In this document: in pieces, positions 1 through 8,061 of the stretch
Position numbering within the stretch: the first letter of the stretch is position 1
Layout: each line of letters opens with the position of its first letter
NCBI GenBank assembly: GCA_002309765.1
Contig: DBXY01000017.1
Span: forward strand, 61,195-125,194
Direction of reading: 5' to 3'
From: Verrucomicrobia bacterium UBA1200
GTDB taxonomy: Bacteria > Verrucomicrobiota > Kiritimatiellia > RFP12 > UBA1067
Length of the DNA stretch: 64,000 nucleotides
Translations under genes and position numbers: made by a program
Notes under the pieces: generated by a model
What the model was told of the DNA's origin: nothing
Databases searched by the model: none
What the model saw: only the letters and a program-made list of their open reading frames with translations

Positions 1-572
1 TAGGTGTAGTCCAAAATCGGCGAGGTGTTCTCAAAGATGTTGTAGTCGCACCAGGTTCCCGGCATCCGTTTTTTAATCTCCGTGCGAACCACCACCAAAT
101 GCCGGATATCCCCCACCTCAATTCCCGGCACGGTCAGCGAAAGAATCTTGCAATCAGGATCGTAAATATTTGACCCCATCTGCGAATCGTCGACCCGGAC
201 CTTGGAATGTTCCTCGTGGTTGATCACCACCACGCGGCCGTCCGGCTTGATCAACTCCATCCGGTACACCGCCACCGTCCCGTAATGGGCCATGAAGGAC
301 AGGTTGGCGGTTGCCGCCCCGCGCCGCCCCTTTTCGGTCAGCACTTTGTAGTACTCGTCATCCCAAGTCACCGCCTTGCCGTCCGGAGCGACCTGTTCCA
401 GCACGGAGTCGTTAACCAGCACCTCGTCGGCATCCGGGTATTTTTCGGCGGTAACCGCCGCCGCCGAACGTACCACGGCATCGCGGTCCAAAAGGAAATT
501 TTCCGGCGGGGTTAGTTCCGCCCGTGCGGTCCATGCGACCAAAACGGCCAACGTCAATATGTTTCTAGTCAT
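1..572 (-). CDS. DUF3857-type exported protein (N-terminal part)
   Basis: The visible 190 residues start with a short hydrophobic segment (ILTLAVLVAWTARA) that looks like a signal peptide. A beta-rich stretch follows that resembles the N-terminal DUF3857 domain often found in front of transglutaminase-like domains; the text around VLTEKGRRGAATANL and YRMELIKPDGRVVVI is typical. The start at 572 is supported by a GGAGG Shine-Dalgarno sequence about 10 bases upstream. The gene runs off the window at its 3' end, so the expected transglutaminase-like part cannot be seen. Function in this family is not well defined; a periplasmic or cell-surface role is inferred from the signal peptide. The 125 bases between this start and the guaA stop hold no clear terminator. 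Confidence 0.7.
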   Translation of the reverse strand, partial: MTRNILTLAVLVAWTARAELTPPENFLLDRDAVVRSAAAVTAEKYPDADEVLVNDSVLEQVAPDGKAVTWDDEYYKVLTEKGRRGAATANLSFMAHYGTVAVYRMELIKPDGRVVVINHEEHSKVRVDDSQMGSNIYDPDCKILSLTVPGIEVGDIRHLVVVRTEIKKRMPGTWCDYNIFENTSPILDYT

Positions 573-697
573 TTTCTCTTTCCTCCAAAGTCCCCGCCGC
601 CACGAACCGCGCCCTTCCCGGCCACGGGATGGACGCGATCCGCTTCGTTCGAACCGCGGCGTCGCCCACGGGTGCCACGGCAACAAACCGTCTGGTA

Positions 698-1972
698 CTA
701 TTCCCACTCGATGGTGGCCGGCGGCTTGCTGGTGATGTCGTACACCACCCGGTTTACCTGCGGCACCCGGGCCGTAATCTGCTCGGAAACCCGCTCCAAC
801 AAATCCATCGGCAGCTTCACGAATTTGGCGGTCATGAAGTCCACCGTGGTAACCGCGCGCAGCGCCACCGTGTAGGCGTAGGTGCGGGCATCGTTGGAAA
901 CCCCTACCGAACGGTTGGCGGTCAGCACCGCAAAATACTGGCTGCAGGGCGATCCCTGCAAACCGGCGGCAACGATCTCGCCGCGGAAAATCGCGTCCAC
1001 CTCGCGCAGGATGTCCAGCTTGTCCTTGGTCAGCTCGCCAATGCAGCGCACACCCAGCCCCGGACCCGGGAAAGGCTGGCGGAACGCGATGGTCGAAGGA
1101 ATCCCCAACGCCGTGGCGACTTTGCGGATTTCGTCCTTGAACAGATACTTCACCGGCTCAACCAGTCCCTTGAAATCAATCTTCTCCGGCAAACCGCCCA
1201 CGTTGTGGTGGGCCTTAACCTGCTTGCCGCCGTCCCAACCCGATTCGATGATGTCCGGGTAGATGGTGCCCTGGATCAGGTATTCCGGATTGCCGGCCGC
1301 CTTGGCCTCTTCCTCGAACACCCGGATAAACTCCTCGCCGATGATCTTGCGCTTCCGCTCCGGATCGGTAACCCCGGCCAGCTTGGCCAAAAATCTGGCC
1401 TCGGCGTCCACCGAGCGCAGACCGATGCCGAACTGGTCGCGGAACACCCGCGCCACCTCTTCCGGCTCGCCCTTGCGCATCAAACCGTGATCCACAAACA
1501 CGCAGGTCAGCCGGTCGCCCAGCGCTTTGTGCGCCAGCACCGCGCAAACCGAAGAATCCACACCGCCGGACATCGCCAGCAACGCACGGCCTTCGCCCAC
1601 CTGCGCCCGGATCGATTCCACCGCCTCCTCGATGAACGCCTCGGTAGTCCAATCCCTGCTGATGCCGCACATCTGGGTGAAGAAATCCTGCATCGCGTTG
1701 TCGTCGTAATTCGGCGCGCCCATGTCAAGGATCGGGAGCCCCATCGCCGCCACATCCGCCGCCGGTTCCCGCCCCAGCGTAGCCTCGCCGCACTGCTTGC
1801 CGCGCTGGAACACAATGCTCTTCGGCTTCAGAGCCAAAATCCGCTCGGCGCTGGCGGTGTAGGGCAGCACCTCGCAATAGATGTTCATGTTGCGGATCCG
1901 CTTGGCGGCGGCCTGACTGTTGATGGCGCCGAAGTCCAGCACCACCACGGTATCGTGCGTTTTTTTGTCCAT
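698..1972 (-). CDS. guaA: GMP synthase with a truncated, apparently inactive glutaminase domain
   Basis: GuaA converts XMP to GMP using ATP and ammonia, normally drawn from glutamine. The ATP-pyrophosphatase domain is intact, with the P-loop LLAMSGGVDSS near residue 134, the GTIYPDIIES segment, HHNVGGLP, FPGPGLGVR and the family ending KPPATIEWE. The protein is 424 residues, about 100 shorter than usual (E. coli 525), and all of the loss is in the N-terminal class I amidotransferase domain. It begins normally (VVVLDFG) and continues to GLPILDMG, which aligns with the usual G-[IV]-P-V-[LF]-G-[IV]-C. From there it jumps directly to the domain end (DFFTQMCG). The catalytic Cys and the His/Glu pair are absent. 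The frame is clean, so this is not an obvious sequencing error. The enzyme may be ammonia-dependent or use a separate glutaminase; that is inference. Confidence 0.93.
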   Translation of the reverse strand: MDKKTHDTVVVLDFGAINSQAAAKRIRNMNIYCEVLPYTASAERILALKPKSIVFQRGKQCGEATLGREPAADVAAMGLPILDMGAPNYDDNAMQDFFTQMCGISRDWTTEAFIEEAVESIRAQVGEGRALLAMSGGVDSSVCAVLAHKALGDRLTCVFVDHGLMRKGEPEEVARVFRDQFGIGLRSVDAEARFLAKLAGVTDPERKRKIIGEEFIRVFEEEAKAAGNPEYLIQGTIYPDIIESGWDGGKQVKAHHNVGGLPEKIDFKGLVEPVKYLFKDEIRKVATALGIPSTIAFRQPFPGPGLGVRCIGELTKDKLDILREVDAIFRGEIVAAGLQGSPCSQYFAVLTANRSVGVSNDARTYAYTVALRAVTTVDFMTAKFVKLPMDLLERVSEQITARVPQVNRVVYDITSKPPATIEWE

Positions 1973-2054
1973 CGTAAAATCCTTTCGCCCGGCACCGCGG
2001 CCGCGTCCACGCGGACGAGAAACCGCGGTATATAACCTGCCTTAAATAGGGGAA

Positions 2055-2084
2055 ATTTTACCGAAAAACGCCGTAAAAAGTCAA
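2055..2084 (-). promoter_or_regulatory. Sigma-70-like promoter of guaA
   Basis: Read on the minus strand, TTGACT and TAAAAT are separated by 18 bases, about 80 bases upstream of the guaA start. A GAAAGGA Shine-Dalgarno sequence precedes the ATG. Confidence 0.6.
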
Positions 2085-2111
2085 TGCGAAATCAGCCGCA
2101 ACGGGAAAAAG

Positions 2112-2149
2112 AAAACCCGCCCCCGGATTGCATCCGGAGCACGGGTTTT
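2112..2149 (-). terminator. Intrinsic terminator of secG
   Basis: AAAACCCG and CGGGTTTT form the outer stem, with an inner CCGGAT/ATCCGG stem. On the minus strand this is followed by CTTTTT. It lies about 25 bases past the secG stop. Confidence 0.75.
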
Positions 2150-2173
2150 AAAACATCGCCAAAAGCCGCGTTT

Positions 2174-2629
2174 CTAAGGCGCGGGCGTTGCCGGAACGGC
2201 GGGCTTTTCTGGAGCCGGGGTGGCCGGTGCCGCAGGAGCAGGAGCCGGAGCGGCTGGCGTTGCCGGAGCAGACGCAGCAGGAGCCGGCGCAGGCGCGGGG
2301 GCGGCATCCGAAGCCGGGGCCGAAGGCAGTTGCACCGGAGCGGCCGGGGCGGCTGGCGCCGCGGAACGCACCCCCTCCATCACCGAAGAGCTGCGGTGGG
2401 AGGTCAAGCGGGAAAGCACCAGGGTGTTCAAAAGAAAGATGCAGCCCAACACCACCGTGGTCTTGGTCAACACATTGCCCATCTGGGCGCCGAACATTGA
2501 TTCGCCCATTCCGCCGCCCATCGCCACGTTCAGCCCGCCGTCTTTCGGCTTTTGCAACATCACCACGCCGCCAAGCAGCAGGCAAACAATGACTTCAAAC
2601 ACATAAAGGCAGTTAATCAAAATAGCCAT
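2174..2629 (-). CDS. secG: Preprotein translocase subunit SecG with an Ala/Pro-rich tail
   Basis: SecG is the small accessory subunit of the SecYEG export channel in the inner membrane. The first 75 residues show the family pattern: a first membrane segment (LINCLYVFEVIVCLLLGGVV), the LQKPKDGGL-type cytoplasmic loop, a Gly-rich GGGMGESMFG stretch, and a second membrane segment (TTVVLGCIFLLNTLVLSRL). The remaining 70 or so residues are a low-complexity Ala/Pro tail, so the protein is 151 residues long against roughly 75-115 usually. The start is supported by a GAGGAG-like Shine-Dalgarno sequence just upstream. The gene appears monocistronic, with its own promoter and terminator. The tail is compositionally biased and may be a disordered cytoplasmic or periplasmic extension. 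Confidence 0.9.
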   Translation of the reverse strand: MAILINCLYVFEVIVCLLLGGVVMLQKPKDGGLNVAMGGGMGESMFGAQMGNVLTKTTVVLGCIFLLNTLVLSRLTSHRSSSVMEGVRSAAPAAPAAPVQLPSAPASDAAPAPAPAPAASAPATPAAPAPAPAAPATPAPEKPAVPATPAP

Positions 2630-2658
2630 AATCCTCTTCTCCTCAATTGGGAGTGGTA

Positions 2659-2688
2659 TTTATAACAAATCTTGTACCCGAAAAGCAA
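2659..2688 (-). promoter_or_regulatory. Putative promoter of secG
   Basis: On the minus strand TTGCTT and TATAAA are separated by 18 bases, about 30 bases upstream of the secG start codon. Confidence 0.45.
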
Positions 2689-2732
2689 GCGCAAAAACGC
2701 GCCGCACGCAAAATTTTCCAAGCAACCGATTT

Positions 2733-3515
2733 TTACAGCAACACCGACACCAACAATCCGACCAAGACGCAGTAAACCCCGAACACCCAGAAGTAGCCGC
2801 TTTTGAGGGTCTTCACCAGCAGCGAAAGCGCCACAAAACCGATCACCGCCGCCAACCCCGCGCCGAACCAGATCTGCCATTCGGGAATCGAGGAGGGCGG
2901 GGCGTCATGACTAAAACTGCGGATTAAGTCCAGTAAAGCGCCCCCGGCCAACAGCGGCAGCGACATCAGGAAGGAAAACTCAGCAGCCTCTTCCGGCTTG
3001 ACTTCCGTCATCCTGGCGGCGGCAATGGTCATCCCGGAACGGCTGACGCCCGGAAGGATTGCAAACGCCTGCGCCAACCCGATCACCAACGCGCGCGGCG
3101 CGTTCACCGAGCTGCCGCCATGCCGGATCCAGCGCAGAAACAGCAAAATGACCCCGGTGAACACCAGAAAACCGCCAACCGCTTTAGGCTGCTCGTAAAA
3201 CGCCTCAATCCGGTCCTTGAACGGGAAATAAATCAGGATTGCGGGAATGGCGGAAAGCACAATGTAACCGGCCAAACGCAATTGCTCCCGCTGAAAGCGC
3301 AAGCAGCCGAGAACCAAACGCGCCAACGCCGCCCGATAGTAAACCACAATCGACGCCAGCGTCCCGAGATGGAGCATCACCTCCAGCCGGATACCCGGCT
3401 CGTTCACCCCCAGCAGCCGTTGGGCAATCACCAAATGGCCGGAACTGCTGATCGGCAGAAACTCGGCCACCCCCTGCAGCACCGCCAGCAATGCCACGTT
3501 AACCGCATTGTCCAT
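2733..3515 (-). CDS. uppP: Undecaprenyl-diphosphate phosphatase
   Basis: UppP (BacA) dephosphorylates undecaprenyl pyrophosphate at the membrane so that the lipid carrier can be reused for peptidoglycan and surface-polysaccharide synthesis. The 260-residue protein shows the two family signatures: GVAEFLPISSSGHLVIAQRL near the N-terminus and the ILPGVSRSGMTIAAAR segment in the second half. Several hydrophobic helices run throughout. A longer frame continues upstream, but it reads antisense-like through the tRNA-Asp gene. The ATG at 3515, with a GGAGG sequence about 10 bases upstream, is therefore the right start. The gene lies just downstream of tRNA-Asp, behind that gene's terminator. Confidence 0.95.
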   Translation of the reverse strand: MDNAVNVALLAVLQGVAEFLPISSSGHLVIAQRLLGVNEPGIRLEVMLHLGTLASIVVYYRAALARLVLGCLRFQREQLRLAGYIVLSAIPAILIYFPFKDRIEAFYEQPKAVGGFLVFTGVILLFLRWIRHGGSSVNAPRALVIGLAQAFAILPGVSRSGMTIAAARMTEVKPEEAAEFSFLMSLPLLAGGALLDLIRSFSHDAPPSSIPEWQIWFGAGLAAVIGFVALSLLVKTLKSGYFWVFGVYCVLVGLLVSVLL

Positions 3516-3533
3516 AAAGACCGCCTCCGAGAT

Positions 3534-3561
3534 AAAAAAAGACCGCCTTGGCGGCGGTCTT
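3534..3561 (-). terminator. Intrinsic terminator between tRNA-Asp and uppP
   Basis: AAGACCGCC and GGCGGTCTT form a 9-bp stem followed on the minus strand by a run of T. It lies 6 bases past the tRNA 3' end, so uppP probably depends on readthrough or on a promoter not recognised here. Confidence 0.85.
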
Positions 3562-3567
3562 AAAAAA

Positions 3568-3644
3568 TGGCGGGGTCGACGGGATTCGAACCCGCGACCA
3601 CCGGATCGACAGTCCGGTGCGCTAACCAATTGCGCCACAACCCC
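3568..3644 (-). tRNA. tRNA-Asp (GTC)
   Basis: The minus strand folds into a full cloverleaf of 77 bases. The acceptor stem is GGGGTTG paired with CGACCCC, the D stem GCGC/GCGC, the anticodon stem CCGGA/TCCGG with loop CTGTCGA (anticodon GTC), and the T arm GCGGG-TTCGAAT-CCCGT. The discriminator base is G and the 3' CCA is encoded. G73 is the usual identity element for Asp. Confidence 0.97.
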
Positions 3645-3661
3645 GCAAAAAAGTGAACATA

Positions 3662-3690
3662 AATTTATCAAAACGGAGCGGTAAATGCAA
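3662..3690 (-). promoter_or_regulatory. Promoter of tRNA-Asp
   Basis: TTGCAT and TAAATT on the minus strand are separated by 17 bases, with the -10 box about 18 bases before the tRNA 5' end. A 13-base unit (GCGGTAAATGCA plus one base) is repeated twice in tandem across the -35 region. Confidence 0.65.
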
Positions 3691-3722
3691 GCGGTAAATG
3701 CATTATTTTTTAAAATTGTGCG

Positions 3723-4151
3723 TCAACCCTGTTTTGGCTCGCTGGGTCTTGCCCACAACTTGAAACCGGTACCCACAAACTGGGCGATATCGCGTCCGGA
3801 GTCGTCGGTCACATCCACGTTCACCACGCACGAATTTCTTCCGTCCCGCTTGTAGCGGGCTGTCGCAATCAACCGTCCGCTCTTCGCAGGCGCAAGATAG
3901 TTGATGCTTACCTGCTGGGCGACCGTTACCCGGGTGCGGTCGTTCGAAAGCGCCGCGAACGCATAATCCGCCAAGGTGAAGATGGCCCCGCCCATAACCC
4001 CGCCAAAGGCGTTGCGGTGCCGTTCGGTCAGGGTAAGACTGCATACCGCATGGTTTTCGTCCAACTCGTCCAGTGTCATCCCGTTATCGGAGGCAAACCG
4101 GTCTTTGGAAAAATAGTCTCTCGCCTCTTCAAGTGTTTTGAAACTCCCCAT
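3723..4151 (-). CDS. PaaI-type hotdog-fold thioesterase
   Basis: The 142-residue protein matches the PaaI/YbgC-type acyl-CoA thioesterase pattern. It has the active-site helix region RHRNAFGGVMGGAIFTLADYAFAA, with the family HGG-type turn replaced by FGG, and then the beta-strand TVAQQVSINYLAPA. Such enzymes hydrolyse acyl-CoA thioesters in the cytoplasm; the substrate cannot be told from sequence. The chosen ATG has AAAGGA about 9 bases upstream. A longer frame would need a TTG start and has no better ribosome site. The gene follows the GH51 gene on the same strand after a short gap and may be co-transcribed with it, but no functional link is evident. Confidence 0.8.
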   Translation of the reverse strand: MGSFKTLEEARDYFSKDRFASDNGMTLDELDENHAVCSLTLTERHRNAFGGVMGGAIFTLADYAFAALSNDRTRVTVAQQVSINYLAPAKSGRLIATARYKRDGRNSCVVNVDVTDDSGRDIAQFVGTGFKLWARPSEPKQG

Positions 4152-4188
4152 GGCAGGTTCCTTTCTCAAGTTCCTGGCTTTTGACGCG

Positions 4189-6639
4189 CTATCGCGTAAG
4201 CTTAAACACGTTTAACGATAACGGCGGCAATGTCTCGTCCACAATACCCGCCTTTACGGCGGCGGTCCCGGACGCTTCCTTCAACGCCTCGCGGTCGAGC
4301 GGATTGTTACACGCTTTGCCGCCCGGACCGGTGAACCAGATTTTCTTCGCGGAGGAAATCTTCGCTCCGGCAAGCGATATCTTCAAAGGCTGCGGATTCT
4401 CGGAGCAGTTGACCGCCTTGACGATAATCGAACCGTCCGCATCGCGTACGGCCGACGCCTGCACGGCGCGGCAAGACTTACCGTCTTTCGTTTTCATCCA
4501 GCGCACCGTCTGGTCGAATGCCAACACCTCGCGGCCGCGATTCTCGCTAAAGAGTTTCTGCACGTTCCAGCTGGGGTTAACAAAATTTCCGTCAGGCAGC
4601 GTGTATATCAGGTCGGGTGTCCACGACGTATGTTTCGCGTTCGCGAAGAGCGGCGCGTAGGCGGCGAGTTTCACCACATCCGCGTTGCGTTCCAGCCCGC
4701 ACATGAACGCTGCCTCCCCAATGGCGGAGCGGAGGTCGCCCCAACGCCCCACATCCTGCGTTACGGCGTATTCGCCCACGAACACCTCAAACTCGCCGCG
4801 GGGATAGTTGTCGTAAAGCTTGGATCCAATTGACATGAACCAGTCGGGCGATTTGTAATAATGCTCGTCCCGGATGTGCTGCGGTCTTCCCTTAACCGGC
4901 CCGCCCCACAAATCGGAGACGATCTTGATTTCCGGGTATTTCGCACGCACCGCGTCGTGGATAAGGGCGTACCGTTCATGATACGCGTCGCCGCCGTTTT
5001 CATTGCCGATTTCAAGATATTCAAGGTTGAAAGGCGCGGGATGCCCGTTCGCGGCGCGGACCGCGCCCCATTTGGAGGTGGCGGGGCCGTTCGCGTATTC
5101 AATGCAGTCAAGAGCGTCCTGCACGAATTCGCCCATTTTGTCGAGCGGCACGTTTTCCTTGTGGCTCATGCCGCAGTTGATGCAGAACAACGCTTTCGCC
5201 CCAAGCTCCTCGCAGAGCACAAGATATTCGTGGAAACCTACGCCGTTTGCCGACCAGTATCCCCAGATGTTCCACTGGGTGCGTCGATCCCATATGTTGC
5301 CAATGGTTTGTTTCCAGCGGTACGCCTCGGCCATCGTGTTGCCTTCCACCCAGCAACCGCCGGGAAAACGCACGAACGACGGCTTTAGCGCGGCAAGGCG
5401 CTCCATGAGATCTTTGCGGAAAAGTCCGCTTTTCCCATAGGTGTCCCGCGGAAAGAGCGAAACGCAGTCGAGGTAGAATGTCCCGCCCTGCGGCGCGGTG
5501 AAGACGAGTTTTGCGTCCGGGTCCGTATCCGTCGCGGCTAACCGCAGGTTGAACGTTTTCCACTCCGGCCCAACGCCGCTTATCGCGCCGGACGCGAGCG
5601 TCTTTCCCAGAGTTTTCAGCGACACTTCGACGTCGCCCTTCACGTCGCCGCGCATCGCGACCGACAGACTGTACTCCGCCCCCGCCTGCACCGCCATCCC
5701 GAAGTAGCCGTCATTTGCCACGCCGCCGCCGGGCAGGGCATCAACACGGCAACAGTTGCGATTCTTCTCGGAAATCGGTTTTGACGCGTCGAGCGATAGC
5801 GTGGCATGTCCCACGGTGTTCCAGAATCCTACGGAGTTCTGCTTTCTGGTCCTTACGAGACCATCCTCGAAACTGCGGTTGCGGACAAGTTCCGCATACA
5901 CGCCGCCATCGAGTGAGAGGTCGATATCCTCGAAAAAGATTCCCCACATGTCGTCGGAAACCGGGAACCGGACTTTATCGGGATCCACGACAATGCTGTT
6001 TTCGCCGTTGGCAAAGGAGACTTCCGGCACCTCAACGTTTTCAAGGATGTTCTTTCCGTCGAGCTTCATCGTCACGCGGTCGCCCTGGCAAGTCACCTCC
6101 AACTCGTACCACTTATCGGAGACGATGGGTTCGTACTTCCCGGCTTTTTTCAGCGGTGTCGCAAAATCGTAGTCGCCTTTCGTTTCGATGGCATGCGCCG
6201 TGTTGAACCAGCCGCCGTAGTTGGCGTAGATGCATTGCGCGGGCGAACGTTCGCGCATGTGGAGGATGAACCCCTCCCTGCCAGATAAGCGGCGGGCCTT
6301 GACGCGGAGCGTGCAGTCCGTCCACAACGGGTCGCCGAAAGACAAGGAGGTGTTGGTTACCGAGGCATCGCTTTGGCGCAGCACACCATCGACCACCGTC
6401 CACTTTCCCTCTTTTCCGACCGTACACTTCGCGGGATCCGGCAAACCGCTCCAAAGCGTTTTGCCATCTGGCGCGGTAACGGTAACATCCTTGAATTCGG
6501 CGGCGGTCAGCCATGTATGCAACGCAACCCGTCCGCATTTAACCGTAGCGTCTTGCGCAATTGCGCCAATTACGGTCATAACGACGAAAAACGCCACAAA
6601 GAATGTTCTAGCCTCAAGTGCAAAAAAACGTCTGTTCAT
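4189..6639 (-). CDS. Secreted alpha-L-arabinofuranosidase (GH51)
   Basis: The 816-residue protein has a hydrophobic signal segment at residues 11-29. Next comes a lectin-like beta domain (about 30-220) resembling DUF1080/LamG modules, then a GH51 catalytic core. Diagnostic pieces are FFEDIDLSLDGGVYAELVRNRSFE, FVRFPGGCWVEG, the acid/base motif YLEIGNENGG (Glu near residue 545) and the nucleophile region FVGEYAV (Glu near residue 622). A C-terminal beta sandwich follows. The family releases terminal alpha-L-arabinose from arabinan, arabinoxylan or arabinogalactan side chains. It is the downstream-most gene of a minus-strand glycan cluster that also holds a rhamnosidase, which suggests pectin-type substrates (inference). 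Confidence 0.93.
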   Translation of the reverse strand: MNRRFFALEARTFFVAFFVVMTVIGAIAQDATVKCGRVALHTWLTAAEFKDVTVTAPDGKTLWSGLPDPAKCTVGKEGKWTVVDGVLRQSDASVTNTSLSFGDPLWTDCTLRVKARRLSGREGFILHMRERSPAQCIYANYGGWFNTAHAIETKGDYDFATPLKKAGKYEPIVSDKWYELEVTCQGDRVTMKLDGKNILENVEVPEVSFANGENSIVVDPDKVRFPVSDDMWGIFFEDIDLSLDGGVYAELVRNRSFEDGLVRTRKQNSVGFWNTVGHATLSLDASKPISEKNRNCCRVDALPGGGVANDGYFGMAVQAGAEYSLSVAMRGDVKGDVEVSLKTLGKTLASGAISGVGPEWKTFNLRLAATDTDPDAKLVFTAPQGGTFYLDCVSLFPRDTYGKSGLFRKDLMERLAALKPSFVRFPGGCWVEGNTMAEAYRWKQTIGNIWDRRTQWNIWGYWSANGVGFHEYLVLCEELGAKALFCINCGMSHKENVPLDKMGEFVQDALDCIEYANGPATSKWGAVRAANGHPAPFNLEYLEIGNENGGDAYHERYALIHDAVRAKYPEIKIVSDLWGGPVKGRPQHIRDEHYYKSPDWFMSIGSKLYDNYPRGEFEVFVGEYAVTQDVGRWGDLRSAIGEAAFMCGLERNADVVKLAAYAPLFANAKHTSWTPDLIYTLPDGNFVNPSWNVQKLFSENRGREVLAFDQTVRWMKTKDGKSCRAVQASAVRDADGSIIVKAVNCSENPQPLKISLAGAKISSAKKIWFTGPGGKACNNPLDREALKEASGTAAVKAGIVDETLPPLSLNVFKLTR

Positions 6640-6651
6640 ATGAACCCGCTC

Positions 6652-7989
6652 CTATTGGTAAAGACCGCTAACCAACAACAATCCTCGGCAGGAAGAAATC
6701 GGCACGGAGAACAAACCGTTGTCCCGGCGCTTTACCTCAACCTTCCCATTCCCGTCAAAAGCAATGGCGGATGCCGACTTAAACACCACTTCGAAATCCT
6801 TTTGATTCTGGTCGCACGGATCGTCAGCCGCCGTCACAAAAAGCGCCTTAGCGAACAACGTCGAACTACGGGCAACCATCTCCCCTACCAGTAGCGGCGC
6901 ACCGTTTGAGGCACGCAACCCGGAGAATGGACCTACGTCAAGCGCATCGCATCGATTGAACGCAAGTGCGGGATTACGTTTCGACTTCTCAGGGAAACCG
7001 ACGAAATGGGTGGCCACGGTTCTGAACTTCATATACTCCGGACCAAGACGTTTCAACTCAGCGTTAATCTTTTGTAACTTCGCGTACTGCGGCGTTTGTT
7101 GTCCGGCATCGTCCAACACGTTGTTTATCCACCAACCTTTGCACCAGCAAGCCCAAGTAATCGCTTCTGCGCCGAAACTCATGGCCGCATAAGCTTGGAA
7201 ACGAAGTTGATTTTCGCTTGTGTATGGCAACCCTTTTCGTGAATTAACTTGCGGAATATACCAGAAAGAACGGTTCATGCGGCGGCATGGGCCAGAGACG
7301 TCGATGAAGTTGTCGTACATCTTCGAAATGAACCGGTCAATGTCCGAAGGTCCGGTATAGACATAGAAATCGTAGGAGATATAGTCGAGCGGCACATCAC
7401 GGCAATAGGCGGCAATGTGCTCGGCGTAAGTTTTCGTCCCAAGCTGATTCACGGTCTGTTTGCCGGAATTTTCCGCGACACTCGCATAGTTTGGGTAGAG
7501 ATTGAGATAAAGCGGCATCCCAGGGAGCGCCTTGTTCAACTGGCGCACCACCTCTCCGTAATACGGAAAATCGAGCGCCGACGGCTCATCGCCAATGTCC
7601 ACCGCCCAAATCGCGGGATGGTCTTTAAACGAAGCGGCGGCAGCCGTGTATTTTTCAATAGGGTTAATCTCGCGCATCTTGCCGGCGCGCTCGCCATCAC
7701 CACCCCACCAACCCGGAACCACCCCGTTCACAATCGCGCCAACCCCGTGTTTCGCAAAGAGGTCAAGCGTGGCACGGTCGGATGCGGGGACGCCGATTAT
7801 GAAATCAACCCCGCAATCGCGGATCGCCTTCACATGCGCGTCCGTCCGAGCATTCGCCTGCAAACAATACGCCCCAATTAACAGTTTCGACCGATCCATT
7901 CGCGGTTTCAACGTACCGGTTTCGCCAGCTGCAGCTAACACATAAAAAAACATTGCCGCGCAACAAAACGCATTTGCCGTTGCGTTCAT
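6652..7989 (-). CDS. Secreted TIM-barrel glycosidase-like protein (clan GH-A type)
   Basis: The 445-residue protein starts with a signal peptide (residues 1-22) and then reads as a single TIM barrel. The motif VDIGDEPSALDFPYYG has the Glu expected of a clan GH-A acid/base. Further along are DYISYDFYVY and a SFGAEAITWACW strand near the usual nucleophile or barrel end. I do not recognise the exact CAZy family; it resembles beta-galactosidase-like or GH42/GH5-like proteins. The ATG at 7989 is chosen because GGAAGG and GGGGG sequences lie just upstream and it opens directly into the signal peptide. Its start is 13 bases from the GH51 gene on the other side of its stop, indicating an operon. Confidence 0.72.
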   Translation of the reverse strand: MNATANAFCCAAMFFYVLAAAGETGTLKPRMDRSKLLIGAYCLQANARTDAHVKAIRDCGVDFIIGVPASDRATLDLFAKHGVGAIVNGVVPGWWGGDGERAGKMREINPIEKYTAAAASFKDHPAIWAVDIGDEPSALDFPYYGEVVRQLNKALPGMPLYLNLYPNYASVAENSGKQTVNQLGTKTYAEHIAAYCRDVPLDYISYDFYVYTGPSDIDRFISKMYDNFIDVSGPCRRMNRSFWYIPQVNSRKGLPYTSENQLRFQAYAAMSFGAEAITWACWCKGWWINNVLDDAGQQTPQYAKLQKINAELKRLGPEYMKFRTVATHFVGFPEKSKRNPALAFNRCDALDVGPFSGLRASNGAPLLVGEMVARSSTLFAKALFVTAADDPCDQNQKDFEVVFKSASAIAFDGNGKVEVKRRDNGLFSVPISSCRGLLLVSGLYQ

Positions 7990-8061
7990 ATTCCCCCATT
8001 CCTTCCATCGAGCCAATTTCGGCGGCGATACGCGCGAACGCACATCCGCCGCCGATTCTGG

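Noticed and set aside
629..2035. Long plus-strand frame of 468 codons
   Set aside because: It is antisense to guaA, Arg/His-rich and without a domain; a shadow of a high-GC gene.
3516..3671. N-terminal extension of UppP by 52 residues
   Set aside because: The extension translates the tRNA-Asp gene and its terminator; the ATG at 3515 has its own ribosome site.
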